From Bedellia somnulentella (Eukaryota > Arthropoda > Insecta > Lepidoptera > Bedelliidae): a stretch of DNA of 64,000 nucleotides. This document shows positions 44,339 through 57,552 of the stretch, in pieces. The DNA lies in NCBI GenBank assembly GCA_963576735.1, contig OY755176.1, positions 12,385,423 to 12,449,422 of the forward strand, written 5' to 3'. Each line of letters starts with the position of its first letter. Position 1 is the stretch's first letter. The position numbers and the translations under genes are program-made. Under the pieces are notes generated by a model that worked only from the letters and a program-made list of their open reading frames with translations, had not been told where the DNA came from and made no database searches.

Positions 44339-45394
44339 ATACGCATTTGGTTTTATAATTTTGTATAGTGAATAGTAGCCTATAGGTTTATGACATACTA
44401 GTAACTACTAGCCTTAAGGTCTATATACAAGTCTAGTCAATTGTAGTAAACAAAAAGAGAATGGTACAATCAGCAACGCCCCTTCAAGAAAACTTAGCCT
44501 TATTGAAAGGCACACTTTGAGTTTTACAATCTTCGACACTAATCTTCCATAAGGGACTAAGGAATTCCTGATTTTCAAGCTTCACAGCTATCTCTTTTTT
44601 GGGACTTAAAGCCGTAATTATTTATAAGTATGCATTCGAACATATAAAACAGGAAAAAATATTCGAATTTCCTAAGGCAGTATCTTATACATAGCATGAG
44701 TTTTGTGTGTTATGTAAATGAAGTGATTTGAATAGCAATATTCAGGTAAACGGCGACTCCATAGCAACCTGTCACGTGGCGGACCAACCCAATCAAAACT
44801 AGGCCACCGGGGACTGATGAATGCGAAAATAATTACTTTCGTTGTGAAACTGCAATGGCTTGTACACTTTTGATTGTACAATTATGCAATTTATTCATAT
44901 ACCTATCAATTATTTTATTTAACACCTCACACTTTATTATGCAACAGGAGATATTTTATCGCTTACAACAAAAATAGCAAAAGAGCCTGTCGGACCACGC
45001 ATAAAGAAGGGTTTCGTAGTCTTAATTTAGAAACTAATGAAAATGATAATTACGAATCATAGCTTTCTTGACTTTTTAAGTCCCTCCGAATAAAACTGCC
45101 TTTTTAAAAACGTTTCTATTTTCAGAACCAAAACGAAAATTCTGAAGTAAAATAATGACTCAAACATTTGCATCTCTCTTAATAATTTATCAAAGGAGCT
45201 AAGCTGAGCTGTATCTACGAGTATAATAGCTCAACGGCTACAATGAAACCACGTAAAAGGATAGCTCAACCACAAATCCGTTATAACAGTAGAACAAAGT
45301 AAATTTCAAGTACTCTTGTGTGAGTCTAACACACCTAAAGACGAGTTGCATTTACTTTGCTTTGACTTAGTGAAATCATAACATACATATAATT

Positions 45395-45854
45395 TAAGTA
45401 TCTGGGTCACTGGGTTACCGATGACTTGTGTGATAATGTTGACATTGAGAGGGAGCGTAGGTCCTTGTCCGTCCGTTGTAATATGCTGGCGCGCAGGTTT
45501 GCGCGTTGTACTAGACAAGTGAAATTAACATTATTTAAGGCATACTGCCAGACCTTTTACACGTGCAGCCTATGGGCCAGCTTTACAAATCGGGCATACA
45601 AGGATCTGAACATTCAGTATAACAATGCATTCAGGATATTGTTGGGGATGCCACGTTTTTGCAGCGCTTCAGCAATGTTTGCACAGGCTCATGTTGATGA
45701 TTTCCATGCAATCATGAGGAAAAGATGCGCTTCGTTGATGCGGCGAATGCGTGGCGGTTCGAATGGTATCCTGAGCGTATTGGCTGAGCGGTGGGATTCG
45801 CTGATGTTTGTGAGGTGGATGCGACTGCATGCTAGTGGTTCCTCCTACATCTGA
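45395..45854 (+). pseudogene. LINE ORF2 C-terminal remnant
   Basis: Open from about KYLGHWVTDDLCDNVDIERE through RRFARCTRQVKLTLFKAYCQ, then FYTCSLWASFT and FRILLGMPRFCSASAMFAQA, to TGA at 45852. This is the region after the reverse-transcriptase fingers and palm; the catalytic FADD part and all upstream sequence are missing. About 150 residues survive without a stop. Confidence 0.7.
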
Positions 45855-46088
45855 ATATTAAATTTTAATCGTGTATGTTTTATTTTATAATTGTAATTTA
45901 ATTAATGTTTTAGAAGTTTTGTTTAATTGATTTAATTTATTATTATTTTTTGTTATTTGTAATCATGAATTGTTTTATTATTATTATTAAATTAATCTTA
46001 TATTTGACATTAATACTTAAATTCTTCTATTATGTAATATGGATTATTATTATCTGAAATAAATGATTTGAATTGAATTGAATTGAAT
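45395..46088 (+). mobile_element. 5'-truncated non-LTR retrotransposon (LINE), 3' end
   Basis: A C-terminal piece of a reverse-transcriptase polyprotein is followed by an AT-rich 3'UTR and a terminal TTGAA repeat (TTGAATTGAATTGAATTGAA) at about 46070-46088. Similar in style to CR1/jockey-group elements, but the subgroup is not certain. Confidence 0.7.
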
Positions 46089-46446
46089 ATAACATAAACG
46101 TTCACGCCGTTTATCCCCGAAGGGGTTGGCAGAGGTACCAATACTCCTGAACTCACATGGCAAGCGCCATCTAGTTTCCAGAGAAGGTACCCACGTTTTG
46201 CTAAGACAGTGTACTCACGTGATAGGGGGCAGGCCTATCGCCGTTTTGTACGAATACACTGTCACATGACTAAGTACAACTCAGCCATGTGGGTTTCCTC
46301 ACGATGTTTTCCCTCACCGTTAGCAACCATGATAAATTAACCACACATATGACTTTAGAAAAGACAAATTGGTGTAGGCCCGTCCCAGGATTGGAACTCA
46401 CGCCCTTCTGTTTTCCGGGCGGGTGTTCTATCCACTGGATTATCAT
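46089..46446 (-). mobile_element. tRNA-derived SINE, family A, variant subfamily
   Basis: Same body as the other family A copies, but with CTCACATGGCAAGCGCCATC in the tail-side part and a different tRNA-like head (GGGCGGGTGTTCTATCCACT). It starts immediately after the LINE tail. Confidence 0.8.
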
Positions 46447-46473
46447 GTTAGTGAAATCGTTATGATAAATAAC

Positions 46474-46920
46474 AATAGGCTATTTGACTAAGTTTTGAAA
46501 ACTATCTTACGGTGTTAATTTGTTTATAAGGAGCCCTAAAAATGAATTTTTCTGTCTTCATTTTAGCTATTTTATTAAAAATCGAAAAAGAAAATGCAAT
46601 ATTCAAATGTGCCGCGAAAACGCCACTTTTAGTAATATGGCGGCTGTAAGCACAAATGACGTCAATTCCGCATTAAACACCAATGAGCGAAGCGATACAC
46701 TGACTGTTTATGCGCGATCTACGTCATTATAGAAATAGCCAATCACGGTCGTTTTTAGTCACGTGACAGTTGCATCAAAAATACTTATTTTAGAAGACGG
46801 ATTTTAGTGAAATAATGCAATATTATTATCTCGCATTATTACATATTGCTCCAAAAAAGAAATATTAAGACTAATGAAATAAAAGAAATGTATATTTTTA
46901 TTACAGTCAAATAGCCTATT
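46474..46920. mobile_element. MITE with AATAGGCTATTTGACT ends
   Basis: A 16-bp perfect terminal inverted repeat (46474-46489, 46905-46920). The 447-bp interior has no convincing coding sequence; the open frame across it matches nothing known. Confidence 0.75.
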
Positions 46921-47149
46921 ATATTAGTGCCATCTTTTGAAATTTCAGAGAGAAGAATAATATTTGTAGAGTACGAGGACACATTTAAATCAAATAGCGT
47001 AGGCATCCAAAGGGTAAAATAAAAAGAGGATACATAAAAATATTGATGAATGAAAACGAAGCGTAAGAGCCATCCAGTATCGTGAAAGACGATCGATTGT
47101 CTCTGCTTACCTCAACACTAATGAGTACTAATAGCGTGAAAATAAGAGT

Positions 47150-48440
47150 AATTCCTATGAGAATATATAGCACCAAAATTTATTTCGAGGTAAAATTAAA
47201 TGAATGAAGGCATACATTTTTATATATCTACCTAGATTCTTTTGAATGCCACACCCTTATTTGGGCAGCTGTTTACTGCCGACTTTGAATAATCCTATCA
47301 GATCTTTTCCTATGAATACTTTTGCAATCCTTTATTTCACCATCTTCTAACATATCATCATAAAAATGTGACTGATTAACTGTTAATTTCAAACTTTACA
47401 AGCTACTTATTTCAGGAATAAGAGCCGTGAATGTAAAAATTCCCTGAGCCATCACACATCAAAAGTGTTGCTGGTAGATGCTTTATATATGTACCAACAA
47501 AATGCATCCTCCATACGAGCACAGAGCCAATTCGCGCGACTATATCGAACGACCTCGATTCGGCGTGATTTGATCAGCGTCTAGTTGTCCCTCTTACTTA
47601 GGTTTCACCGTTCTGAAATTGCATTTTACGCGAATTTCGTAATACTAGTTTCAAACATCTTGCATGGAAATTCTTACTTATTAACTCATATGCATATTTT
47701 ATACTATTTTTGGGTTGCAATGAGGACGTTTGAAGATAAAGTTTCTTAATTTAATTTCTTGTATTTTCAAATTAGAATTCATCTTTATAATAAGTATTAT
47801 TGTACAAAAGTTACCAAAACCTTAGTGCACACATAGTTGAAGACTATAGTTCCAGTTAATTTAAGAGTAAATACTTTAAAACAAAAATAAAACATATTTT
47901 ACAGAATCAAGTAGCTAAAATCAGTCGACATCCGGTGTTTGGGCTTAAATGATTAGTGTTTCCGGTGATATAAGTTAAGGTTTCCGTTTTAGACGCATAA
48001 CTTTTCAGTTGCGTTAACAATATAGTTATCAAGTTTTGATAAAGATATTTACAACAAAAACCATAACAAAATTTGTACACCCCTTAGTATTGTTCTCTCC
48101 GTCTCTGTTTTCTATATAAATAGTAAATTTAATAGTAAATATGTATAGGTAGTAGATTTAATAGTAAAAGCACAGCAAGCAAAAAATATTCCCACGGACA
48201 GCCTTTTTTTATTAGTTGTCTTTTATATCAAATTATAGAGCCAGATAGAACGAGACAATTGCAACAGCTTGCTAATTGAATCATACAGCTATAACGTCTA
48301 TTCAGCTCGGAGCACTTAGTTGATTGTGACATTTATTACTTCTGTGCAGGTGTAGGGTATCTAGCTAGCGTGGAACATGATAACTATTATTGGAACTACC
48401 CCTATCGTCATTTAGTCTGCTTATCTGAGAACGTATGAGT
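47150..48440. other. No recognised feature
   Basis: Non-coding. At its left edge (about 47080-47150) GATCGATTGTCTCTGCTTAC resembles the 3' end of a dispersed repeat seen again near 59.68 kb. Confidence 0.35.
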
Positions 48441-48714
48441 CGTGTGTGACTTCGTCTGTACGTACTCTTTTAGAGATGGTGTCTATCACACAAGGGAGCG
48501 CAGTTTTTCAGAGCGGAAGTCGGAAAGTCGAAAAGTTTCGCATAAAACGCATCATGATGATTATTTGGCATAAGGAAATAGATCTGTTCGCGGAAACTAA
48601 ACTATCATTCTTAAAAAAGGTTAAAACGGTGTTACTTAAGGAAACTACTTGATAAGTATTATGTATTCGTCCAATACTATATATTTCATGCCCATTAAAG
48701 TTCTAACACACATA

Positions 48715-48768
48715 ATCACACACACACACTCTCACACACACACAAACACACATGAAACACACATTAGA
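48715..48768. repeat. CA microsatellite
   Basis: Interrupted CA run (CACACACACACTCTCACACA and continuing). An AAAT run follows at about 48926-48948, and another at about 49500-49522. Confidence 0.85.
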
Positions 48769-49061
48769 GAAAAATAATTATATTTTATTTGTCCATACAT
48801 ATTTCTGTTACAAATAAATGCTCAGTTTATATAATGTAATTTGTGAAACATATAATTGGCACGATAAATTGTTATATTTAAAAATGTTTGTTAATAGATT
48901 AAGTGCTGTTTGTTTTACTCAATAATAAATAAATAAATAAATAAATAAGAATGTTTTATGCTATTATACGTATAATTTTGAATATATTCAACGTTACCAG
49001 ATTAGAGACCAATTTTTTTATAAACTTGGGCACCAAAAGTGATAAATGATGTACATTTAGT

Positions 49062-49197
49062 AGCCGTGATAGCTCAGTGGGTAGAACTCCGCTATCGTGC
49101 AGACGATGAGTGTTCAAATCCCGGGCCGGCCTACAATTTGTGTTTTCTCAAGACATGAGTGTGGTTAATTTATCATGGTTATTAACGATGAGTTAGA
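49062..49197 (+). mobile_element. tRNA-derived SINE, family A, 3'-truncated
   Basis: Head AGCCGTGATAGCTCAGTGGG and B-box GTTCAAATCCC, then the body up to TATTAACGATGAG, where the match stops. Confidence 0.7.
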
Positions 49198-49925
49198 AAT
49201 TGAGTCTATCTAGGAGAAAATGGCAGTACACATTATTTCTCAATTGTTGCTCGCATCTATTGTTTTAATTTCACAATTAGATGGCCGGTTCGATAAGTGC
49301 TAAGTCATGTTACACGAATTATATGCATCCACAATAATTCTAAAGCAACACAATAACATTTAAGTTTTGTGAAATTAGATTCGGACGTTGATTGTGCTCT
49401 AAAATTGTAAAATAGTACCCTCTTTAAATAAATTCTATGGTTAAAGTTTATTATACGAGTTAACCACAAATAGGATAAATATGAGTGTTGTAGACAATTT
49501 AATAAATAAAATAAATAAATAAAAAAAAACTAACTGTTCGGCTTGTAGTTCTGAAAAAGTTGTCGTTTTTAAAGCCACCATATCGGAAGCCATTGGTAAA
49601 TAAGGCTAAATTACTAAACTTTTTGACAGATATTATGTAGTTTCTTAATGGCAATAAAACATATATGACTAAAACTTACGTTCTTATGCATTGAATGTCT
49701 TATCGTCCTTCCTTCAGTTTAACACGTCATGAGCCATAAAAGTTTTATAGTGAAAATTTTACTTCCCCAAGCACTTTATATTATATAACGCATATGGGCA
49801 AAGCACCTCCCCTGAGTTATCACACCTCGTACTAAGCCGGTCAGGAGTCAAATTCAACTAAACCAAAAGCTGGAATTATCTAGATTATTACATCCATATT
49901 GATCCACCTACGTGCCGTGCTTAAC

Positions 49926-50168
49926 GCCGTGTAGTGTCGGCTTTGAATAATACTAACCCATTTCTATCCGTGAGTGATCGTAACAGGCGACTAAGGGTAT
50001 AGGGGCTTTTTAAGTGATTTCTGGGCGATGTGGTTGGAGACCCGTCACCAACAACCTTTATTTTACCATCTTTTCCCCAGTCCACTTCAAAAAGTGGCTG
50101 AGGAATTTCTAATTCCTCAGATCTGGTAACCCGTGGTTATAGCCGTGAATATATATGTATGTATGTAT
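49926..50168 (+). mobile_element. SINE-like element, family B
   Basis: From GCCGTGTAGTGTCGGCTTTG to ATATATATGTATGTATGTAT; nearly full length, with a small deletion before the tail. Confidence 0.75.
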
Positions 50169-50733
50169 TTTAAACCTACTTATAGCTACGCTAATAGTTA
50201 CAATTTGGGGTAGACAGCGTCTATTGATTCCACCACTTTCTATTACCCTGACAAACCTCTTAAATACGCTAGTTTATACTTAATAATTTGGATACTTTTG
50301 TTTATGTTAGATTTAATGGCACAATTTAGTACCTTATTTTTATTTATATATTTGTGCTGATTTAGAATAACGTTTTCATTCCGAACTTTAACTTAGTATT
50401 CAAAGAACCATTCTAAATTCTACGACACCAAAATAAGCAAGAAGTAAAATTTGAATTATAAAAGTACTACTTTAATAACAATACTGGAATTGGAAGGCAT
50501 CTTGGGTGACCTAATAAAACACCCTAGGTCAACATAAACCAGCATTTACCAACGCTACGCTAATAAATTAGAACAAGCATGTTCATATTATCGTGTTATA
50601 ACGAGTCGTGCTATTTAGCCCCTATTTGCATAATCAAAGTTAAGGAACATGGAAATCTAATTGTTTTTTATTTTCTTTTGAGTTCTTATAGTAAAAGTAT
50701 TCTGATGCTAAAAAATATAGCACATACTAATCT

Positions 50734-50880
50734 TAAACTCAGACGTTCACACCGTACATGGCCGAAGGGGTTAGTAGAGTTACTAATACTTCCGAACATC
50801 ACGTGACGTTGTCACCTAGTGTTCAGATCGACAGTTGGACAGTGTACTCACGTATTAGGGGGCCAGGCCTACCTAATATT
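50734..50880 (-). mobile_element. tRNA-derived SINE, family A, head missing
   Basis: Tail-side half only: AGACGTTCACACCGTACATG to AGGGGGCCAGGCCTAC. Confidence 0.65.
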
Positions 50881-51099
50881 TACATTATTTATATACAGCC
50901 CTATTAGACTCCCCAGGGGCCACCATCTAGTTTATAAGTATAGATTAATACCCCTCTGTGTTATAATTATAAATGTTAACAAACCTTTAAAATAAATAGT
51001 TTCAAATTTTCATATAATTTTTTTTTATGTCCTTACTGAGGGGCTCGAAACTCCCTGAATACGGTAAGTTAACAATAGCCACCTACACTGATCTAGTAA

Positions 51100-51209
51100 G
51101 GGTTGGAACCCAGGTATCAACGTTACATGAAATTTAGAAGTATTATTATCTCTGCCAACACCTTCGAGGATATACAGCGTGAGCGTTTGAGTTTGAGTTG
51201 AGTTGAGCT
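51100..51209 (+). mobile_element. SINE family A fragment
   Basis: GGTTGGAACCCAGG joins directly to the tail-side part (TCTCTGCCAACACCTTCGAG), so the middle is deleted; it ends in a GAGTT-rich tail. Confidence 0.5.
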
Positions 51210-51677
51210 TCCTTGAAAGGAGCCATGATATTCGATCCCAGTAGTAGCAGTGTATAGAAATCCCTTTGCTCAAACTCAAGTTATAATAACATACGAAATG
51301 TATATGCTATCTGTGCTTGGTTCATAAACGCACAAGTTTTTGTTTCACATAAAATAACAAAGAGTGTTTCACGCTCAGCGATCCTGTTGCAATAACAGTT
51401 ATGAAATTCCTTCGCAGCTTTTATTCCTTGTTTGCGTTGGCTAACGACTTTCTAGTGCACTCAGCACTTTACTTAAAGAAAATAATGAAAGTTTCAGAAG
51501 AGAATGCTATTTGAATTGTAAAATCGTGAAAAAGAAAAATACATATTTTCAATTAACATCAAGAAGATATAATTATTTTTGTAATGTACTTGAATCAGGA
51601 TTTACATTCACATTAGATATCCTGGAATAGCAAGGATAAAATTTTCTGAAATTATCAACGATTATGTAAAGCAAGCT

Positions 51678-51790
51678 GGAGGCCAAGCACGAGTGATTTT
51701 TTATCGTCATCATATCGGTTAGAATGAGTTAGATAGTAAGTAAGTACGAAAGATGCAGCTATTTTACACCTACTCGATATCTAGTCAAAA
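51678..51790. mobile_element. Second, decayed copy of the AGGGCAAGCACGAGC MITE
   Basis: GGCCAAGCACGAGTGATTTT, CGGTTAGAATGAG and AAGTAAGTACGAAAGATG align with the element at 13537-13674; the right end is not recognisable. Confidence 0.5.
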
Positions 51791-51799
51791 GATTGCTCA

Positions 51800-53520
51800 T
51801 ACAATCGTATTATAAAATGTAGGCGTGATACGTTAAAAGACGCCCTTTCAATACTCAAACATTTCTAGACGATACACAAACACAAAAGCATTTGATTGAA
51901 CTTTATATCGAAGAGCCTGCATTAATATTGCAACAATCCATTTGGAAAATCGATCTATTTGATGCGTCGGCCGAACAATACCAAGTTCGCTTCCAACAGA
52001 ACGGTTTGCGTGGGAAATTACACTTCAATTTTTAATTTCCAACTTCTACGTTTTAAAAGACTGTCTTTTAAGTTGCAAATTGGCAATCTTAAGTTGCAAG
52101 AAGCACCATGAAATACATTGGCTGATAACGGTTGTTTTTTAACCTATTTATAAGATTCTGGTAAACACTTGACCGTTCAATTAAAATAGTAGATGTTATA
52201 GAATATGACAAACATAATGTATTTTAATTTTGTATGATTCGAATAAAGTTCTTCGATCCATCAATATTTAGTTATCAGGAGTTATATCTGTAACGTTATT
52301 AATATAATTTCTAAAATCGCCCAAAACAGAAACCTTAATGACATTAAAGTAATTATATACAATACAACCTACATGTCTAAATAAACATTTTTTTGCATTT
52401 TTCATAATAAGAACTACAGACTGGTACAAATAACAAAGACTTATACCCACAGAATTCTCCCGAGATGAAACATTTAATACACCGTTTTCCTTTACACATA
52501 TTTCATGCGCTTCACAAAGGTATTTTTCCACTTATTTAACCACGAGAAATAAGTCGAAGTCTCATAACACATGTCTTCTTTTCACAGATACTTATTTTAA
52601 CTTTGACTTACTGAAAGCATTCGTACGTCGAACAAAGAAATATAATACACGGACTCTTTTATATTGTAGTATCTGTTTCTCGTGAAATAATCAGAGTTTA
52701 TTTTGTACCATTATTTTAATGAATACATTTGATACATTCTTCATCCCAACAACAAAGGTATGAGTTTTATATCGGTCATTTGGTCAGTCAATAACAGAAG
52801 AGTTTTTATATGAATATTGATTGATGGTCCTGGTTGGTAAGTTTCTGATGATATAGTTTGTAAATGAAAACTATCTGACTGTATCTATTTAATTAGAATT
52901 ATTTATATTCAATAACACCTAAAATGTGTATGCCTCGTTTAACATGCTAAATTAATTAAGGAAAAGGGTATGATGCCAGAGCCACGGTATGAAAAATACT
53001 TCAGCCAATTTTCACAACGTAAAGTTCTTCGAGTAAAAATGCTACATACAACATAATATAAAAATATTACCAACCCTTTACTTGCGTTCTTGCGTAACAA
53101 CTTTGCTTATTCAAACTGAAATGAAATATGTTAATAAAACTTTTCAGTGGGTACACAACTTTTATATTCATTCGGTTTGCAACTCAATTTTCAGTATCTA
53201 TTCGAAACTTTATCGTGTCGCTTCAGGAGCTGAATATTTATATAAAGTCAATGTAGGAGCTTGACTTGCAAGACGGAAATAACTTATGCATATCGGTGAT
53301 ATCGTATCGATTCATAGAATAAAATTCGTTTCCGTATATATATTTAAAAGCTTGCTTTAGGAGAAAATATTCAACAGTTGTATGGTAAGATTAATGCATT
53401 CATTTAACAGCAAATGGTTTTTTAATATTTAAGATGTTAGATTACATAAAATAACGTATTAAACCTTTAGTTGTTTCTGTACATTTAGTAAAAATTATTT
53501 TTAAAGCATTATATGGTACT
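51800..53520. other. No recognised feature
   Basis: AT-rich non-coding sequence; short open frames on both strands match nothing I know. Confidence 0.35.
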
Positions 53521-53538
53521 CTTTGAAAATAAAATGAA

Positions 53539-53576
53539 GAAATGATTGTAAAAATATATTTTTTTACAATCATTTC
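53539..53576. repeat. Short perfect hairpin
   Basis: GAAATGATTGTAAAAA and its inverse complement enclose an AT loop. It abuts the remnant of a family B SINE. Confidence 0.6.
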
Positions 53577-53584
53577 TCCCGGTT

Positions 53585-53700
53585 ATGATAGGTTTCAGGC
53601 ACATCACTCAACAAACTCTTAAAAATCCTCATTACTCTAAGTAACCTCGTATGATACACATGGGCAAAATAAGTTAGTGCTATTCTAAGCCAACATTTAC
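53585..53700 (-). mobile_element. SINE-like element, family B, old fragment
   Basis: Eroded middle and head: AAAAATCCTCATTACTCTAA and TTAGTGCTATTCTAAGCCAAC. Confidence 0.45.
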
Positions 53701-53704
53701 GTTT

Positions 53705-55865
53705 TGAGATAAGTTGAATTGAACAAGGCTTATAGTCTAAATAGTTTTCTTATGAACAAAACTCGTTAAAAAAATGCCAAATAGTAATGAATTAAGTAAT
53801 TTATGGAAAATCAATTTTACAGTTATTGTAATGTAAAACATTCAATATATTTTTATCCAATAACTATGCTTAATGCGGAAAACAATGCATATCGAATTGA
53901 GTTAAAGACGAAACGAATTTATTGATACATTGATTTCAATATGAAATTAAGTTGTACATACCTTCCCGATATGATGATGAAGTGTGCAGTGAGTGGATAA
54001 AATTTATGAAAGATGATGACCAAAATGTTACCAGTAGTCTTGTTTATAAATCATTCGTATAAAATGTTTGTAACAATGGTTTCGTTTCCATACGTTTCCC
54101 CCTCAGCGTTCACATTATGTTCTACCTGTGAACAAAATAAATGCTCATTAGATATAAACAAATTTAATTAGACTTTTTCTTGCATTGCGTATTGTTATTT
54201 GTGCAGTGTATTTCAAAGAGACCAGCGTAGTAAAATTAAGATTTTCAATACAATCACAATTTTGTTTTCCTTTTATGTGCATCCAAGACGAAAATGAAAA
54301 TAGTTTGCCATGCATTAGGGACAAAACTATTTTAGATTTATTAATAGACGTAAATTTATCTTAAAGGCCACCCCCTCATTCCAGACTAACCTTATTTCAT
54401 AAAAACTTAAAGTTTATCATTTCCTGCCTTGTCTAGCAGGTCAAATACGATAAACAGCTGATATAATGATGATTTCTGTCATTTTTTATTCATTTGAACT
54501 TTAAATACTTGAATTGTATTAATAACTAAATAAATCGTAACGCAGATTTCGGGGCTGATTCACGTAGGTAACAAACAACATTGATCACTCTGAATTTGAC
54601 AGGTGTTCGACGTTGACATGCAACTGAATTTGAATGCCATTTCAATTATATGCTCTACTACCGCTGCTGATTGAACTTAAATGGAAGCACAAGAACATTT
54701 TCCGGGTTTATCAAACCATTAAAGGATTTATATTTATTAAACCATTAAAGGATTTATTTTTAATGAAGGAAGAAATTTAGATATTAGCTATGAAAAATCT
54801 TTGTACGATATGAGTTTTAGAGTGCACATAAACCATGACCCAGGGTTTTGTGTAAGAAAAGAGTATTATAAAGAAGAAAAAAATTTATAAATACCCCGAT
54901 CATCTATACAGATAGATTTAATATGTTATGAGAAGCATTTGTAGTTGTAGTTTGGTAAAAAAAGTTCCATGTGCTTATTTGCAGAAGTGCTGGTGTTGGT
55001 TATTATAGTATTCATGAGAAAATCTTTGCGAGCGAGCAAAATATAAGCTGCCATATCATTAGCATTTGAGTAAGCAAGAATAAGGAAAACTTTTCTTAAA
55101 AATTAATATTTCATACAACATAATAGAAACTTCTAAGGGCCTTATGAACCACATCCAGTTTTATATGGATGAATACACATACAATATAACGTGTTTAATT
55201 GAAGTAATAAATCACAATAAGATTTAACACTTAACAGTAAATTTTTTATTTTATTGTCAATCGAATTATTTTTTGCTAAAATACTACATTTATTCGTACA
55301 TTCAAAAAGTTTTCTTTCGACCGAGAGGTTCTTTCCAAGCTAAGCAAAGTTTACTTCTTAACTTTATTTACTCTTTGACTGTTATTTAGTTACACATTGC
55401 TGCGACACAAATAACCTTACAACTTACTATCATCGATCTAAAACTTTTCGTTGGACTTCTGATATTGAAAACCGCAACATAATCTTTGCTGTACACTGTA
55501 ATATCTTCTACTACTACAACTAGAAGTGCTAATTACTCGTCCTTATTTGTATTCTAGTGTTTGTATCACTTATTTGGTTATTTGTATTCTATGCTATTGC
55601 GAAGTACTTATTAGTATTCTATGTTTAATGTACGTAATACGAGATAATAGAACAGTCTTCAGTAACATATGGGTTAAGTTACCAAAGCGATGTTAATAGT
55701 GTGAAATAAAGAAACTATGGGGTATCACTGGGGCATTATGGTACTTTTGAATAGTATCAGTAGGTGTATGGAAAGAAATCAATTAAAATGCACTGAAGTC
55801 AATATAGAATCTTGTATGAGTAATTCAATTATTTAACTTATTTTTTAATTATACATCTGCATTTA
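53705..55865. other. No recognised feature
   Basis: AT-rich non-coding. A 27-bp direct duplication (AAACCATTAAAGGATTTAT) lies near 54710-54765. Confidence 0.35.
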
Positions 55866-55874
55866 TTTAACTCT

Positions 55875-55940
55875 TAGCTATAAATCCCAAAAAGGGGTAG
55901 CCAGAAATTAATAATTTCTCAGTCACTTTTAAGAGTTGGA
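55875..55940 (-). mobile_element. SINE-like element, family B, tail fragment
   Basis: CTATAAATCCCAAAAAGGGG to TTTCTCAGTCACTTTTAAGAG. Confidence 0.55.
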
Positions 55941-57179
55941 CGAATGGATTGGACCTCTATTTCACCTGGAAACACATTTTTTATATTTACCTCAAAAGTC
56001 ACTATCATTTCACGCTATACATAAATCAGAGTTCAGTTATACCGCTGTCCAAGGTGGTGCACGTTTCGGCTCATGAATAATTAGCTCCGGAACGTTGGCG
56101 CAACATGTTATGAACAAGTTGTGGCGGAGGTATCGATCCAATTATCCACTCCGCAGAAATGTCCAATTTATGTTTACCATTCGAGATTGAAATTCCCTCC
56201 GTGATGTTTCTATCAGCTGTGGTTTGAGCTTTCGATTTTGAAAGCAGTAAATAGGAAACTTAATCGAAGTTTTGCATTTCAATTTTGGTATCGGAAAGTT
56301 TCTGTAGTTTAACTTAAATAGACTACTATTCACTATTTAAAACAAATATGTATATAGGGAATAAAGATAACGCATCTAAGGAACATTGAATTTGTTAAAA
56401 TGTCTTTCTATAAATGAAGAATTGGATCGCTATGTTACTGACCGAACTAACAATAGCGGTTCAATAAATATTGTTCATCGTCATACTCTCTGCAACGTCT
56501 TTGAAATAGACTGTAAGCTCTTTCTGATCCGGATCCAATTTCTACCTCGTCTAGCATGTAAGATATAAGTTAGAGACAATCTTTTTTCTGTGGAGTTTTT
56601 CTAGGTAATGGGTTTTTTAAAATAATGTTTATCTTCTGAAATCTTCTGATATCGATTCCATAATAAACTAGTTTGTGTTGCTCTCTTTTTATTTATGTGT
56701 CATATTCAAAGATAACGGAGAAAGGAGAAACCAATTTTTCCTTACAGATTGCAATCCAATTAGATTTAACCTTAATAAACTGAGAGCAATTTTCGAAAAC
56801 GAAAAGCTGTACTTCATAATAAAAAATACTTTTACCACATAATTATTACTTTAAAATCAAAAATGACTAATTCATAAAAATAAAGTAAGCAACTTTTTAT
56901 TCGCTTCATTTTTCGTACCAACTAGAGAGTGATAAGTCAACCGTAGTCGGGTCTTTTATATGCAAATTTTCATAGAACCTCTCCGGAAACAGGAAGCGCG
57001 TTGCTGTTCGGAGTACCTGAAAGAGCACTTTTGTACTAGAATTACAAACGCGACAACTCGTCTGTAATGCTGGGACTGTCTTCGGCTTGTAAAAGAGCAA
57101 TACGTGGCTCATGGCTTCGGAGTTTCTTTTATATTGTGAGAGAATTATAAGATTGCAGTTCTTCAAGTTAGTTGGAAAT

Positions 57180-57552
57180 AACATAACATAACATAACATA
57201 AACGTTCACGCCGAATATCGCCGAAGGGGTTGGCAGAGGTACTAATACTTCTGAACATCACGTGACTTTGTCACCTGGTGTTCAGAGTACCCACGTTTTG
57301 CATGGACAGTGTACTGACGTGATAGGGGGCAGGCCTATCGCCGTTTTGTACGAATACACTGTCACATGACTAAGTACAACTCAGCCATGTGGGTTTCCTC
57401 ACGATGTTTTCCCTCACCGTTAACAACCATGATAAATTAACCACACATATGTCTTTAGAAAAGACAAATTGGTGTAGGCCCGACCCAGGATTTGAACACT
57501 AGTCGTTTGCACGATAACCGAGTGTTCTACCCACTGGGCTATCACGGTTCAT
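57180..57552 (-). mobile_element. tRNA-derived SINE, family A, with 12-bp target-site duplication
   Basis: Complete copy with TAACA repeats at its tail and the tRNA-like head at the right end. TTAGTTGGAAAT flanks both sides (57168-57179, 57553-57564). Confidence 0.88.

Noticed and set aside
56906..57199. 97-codon minus-strand frame
   Set aside because: Its beginning lies in the SINE tail and target duplication, and the rest matches no known protein.
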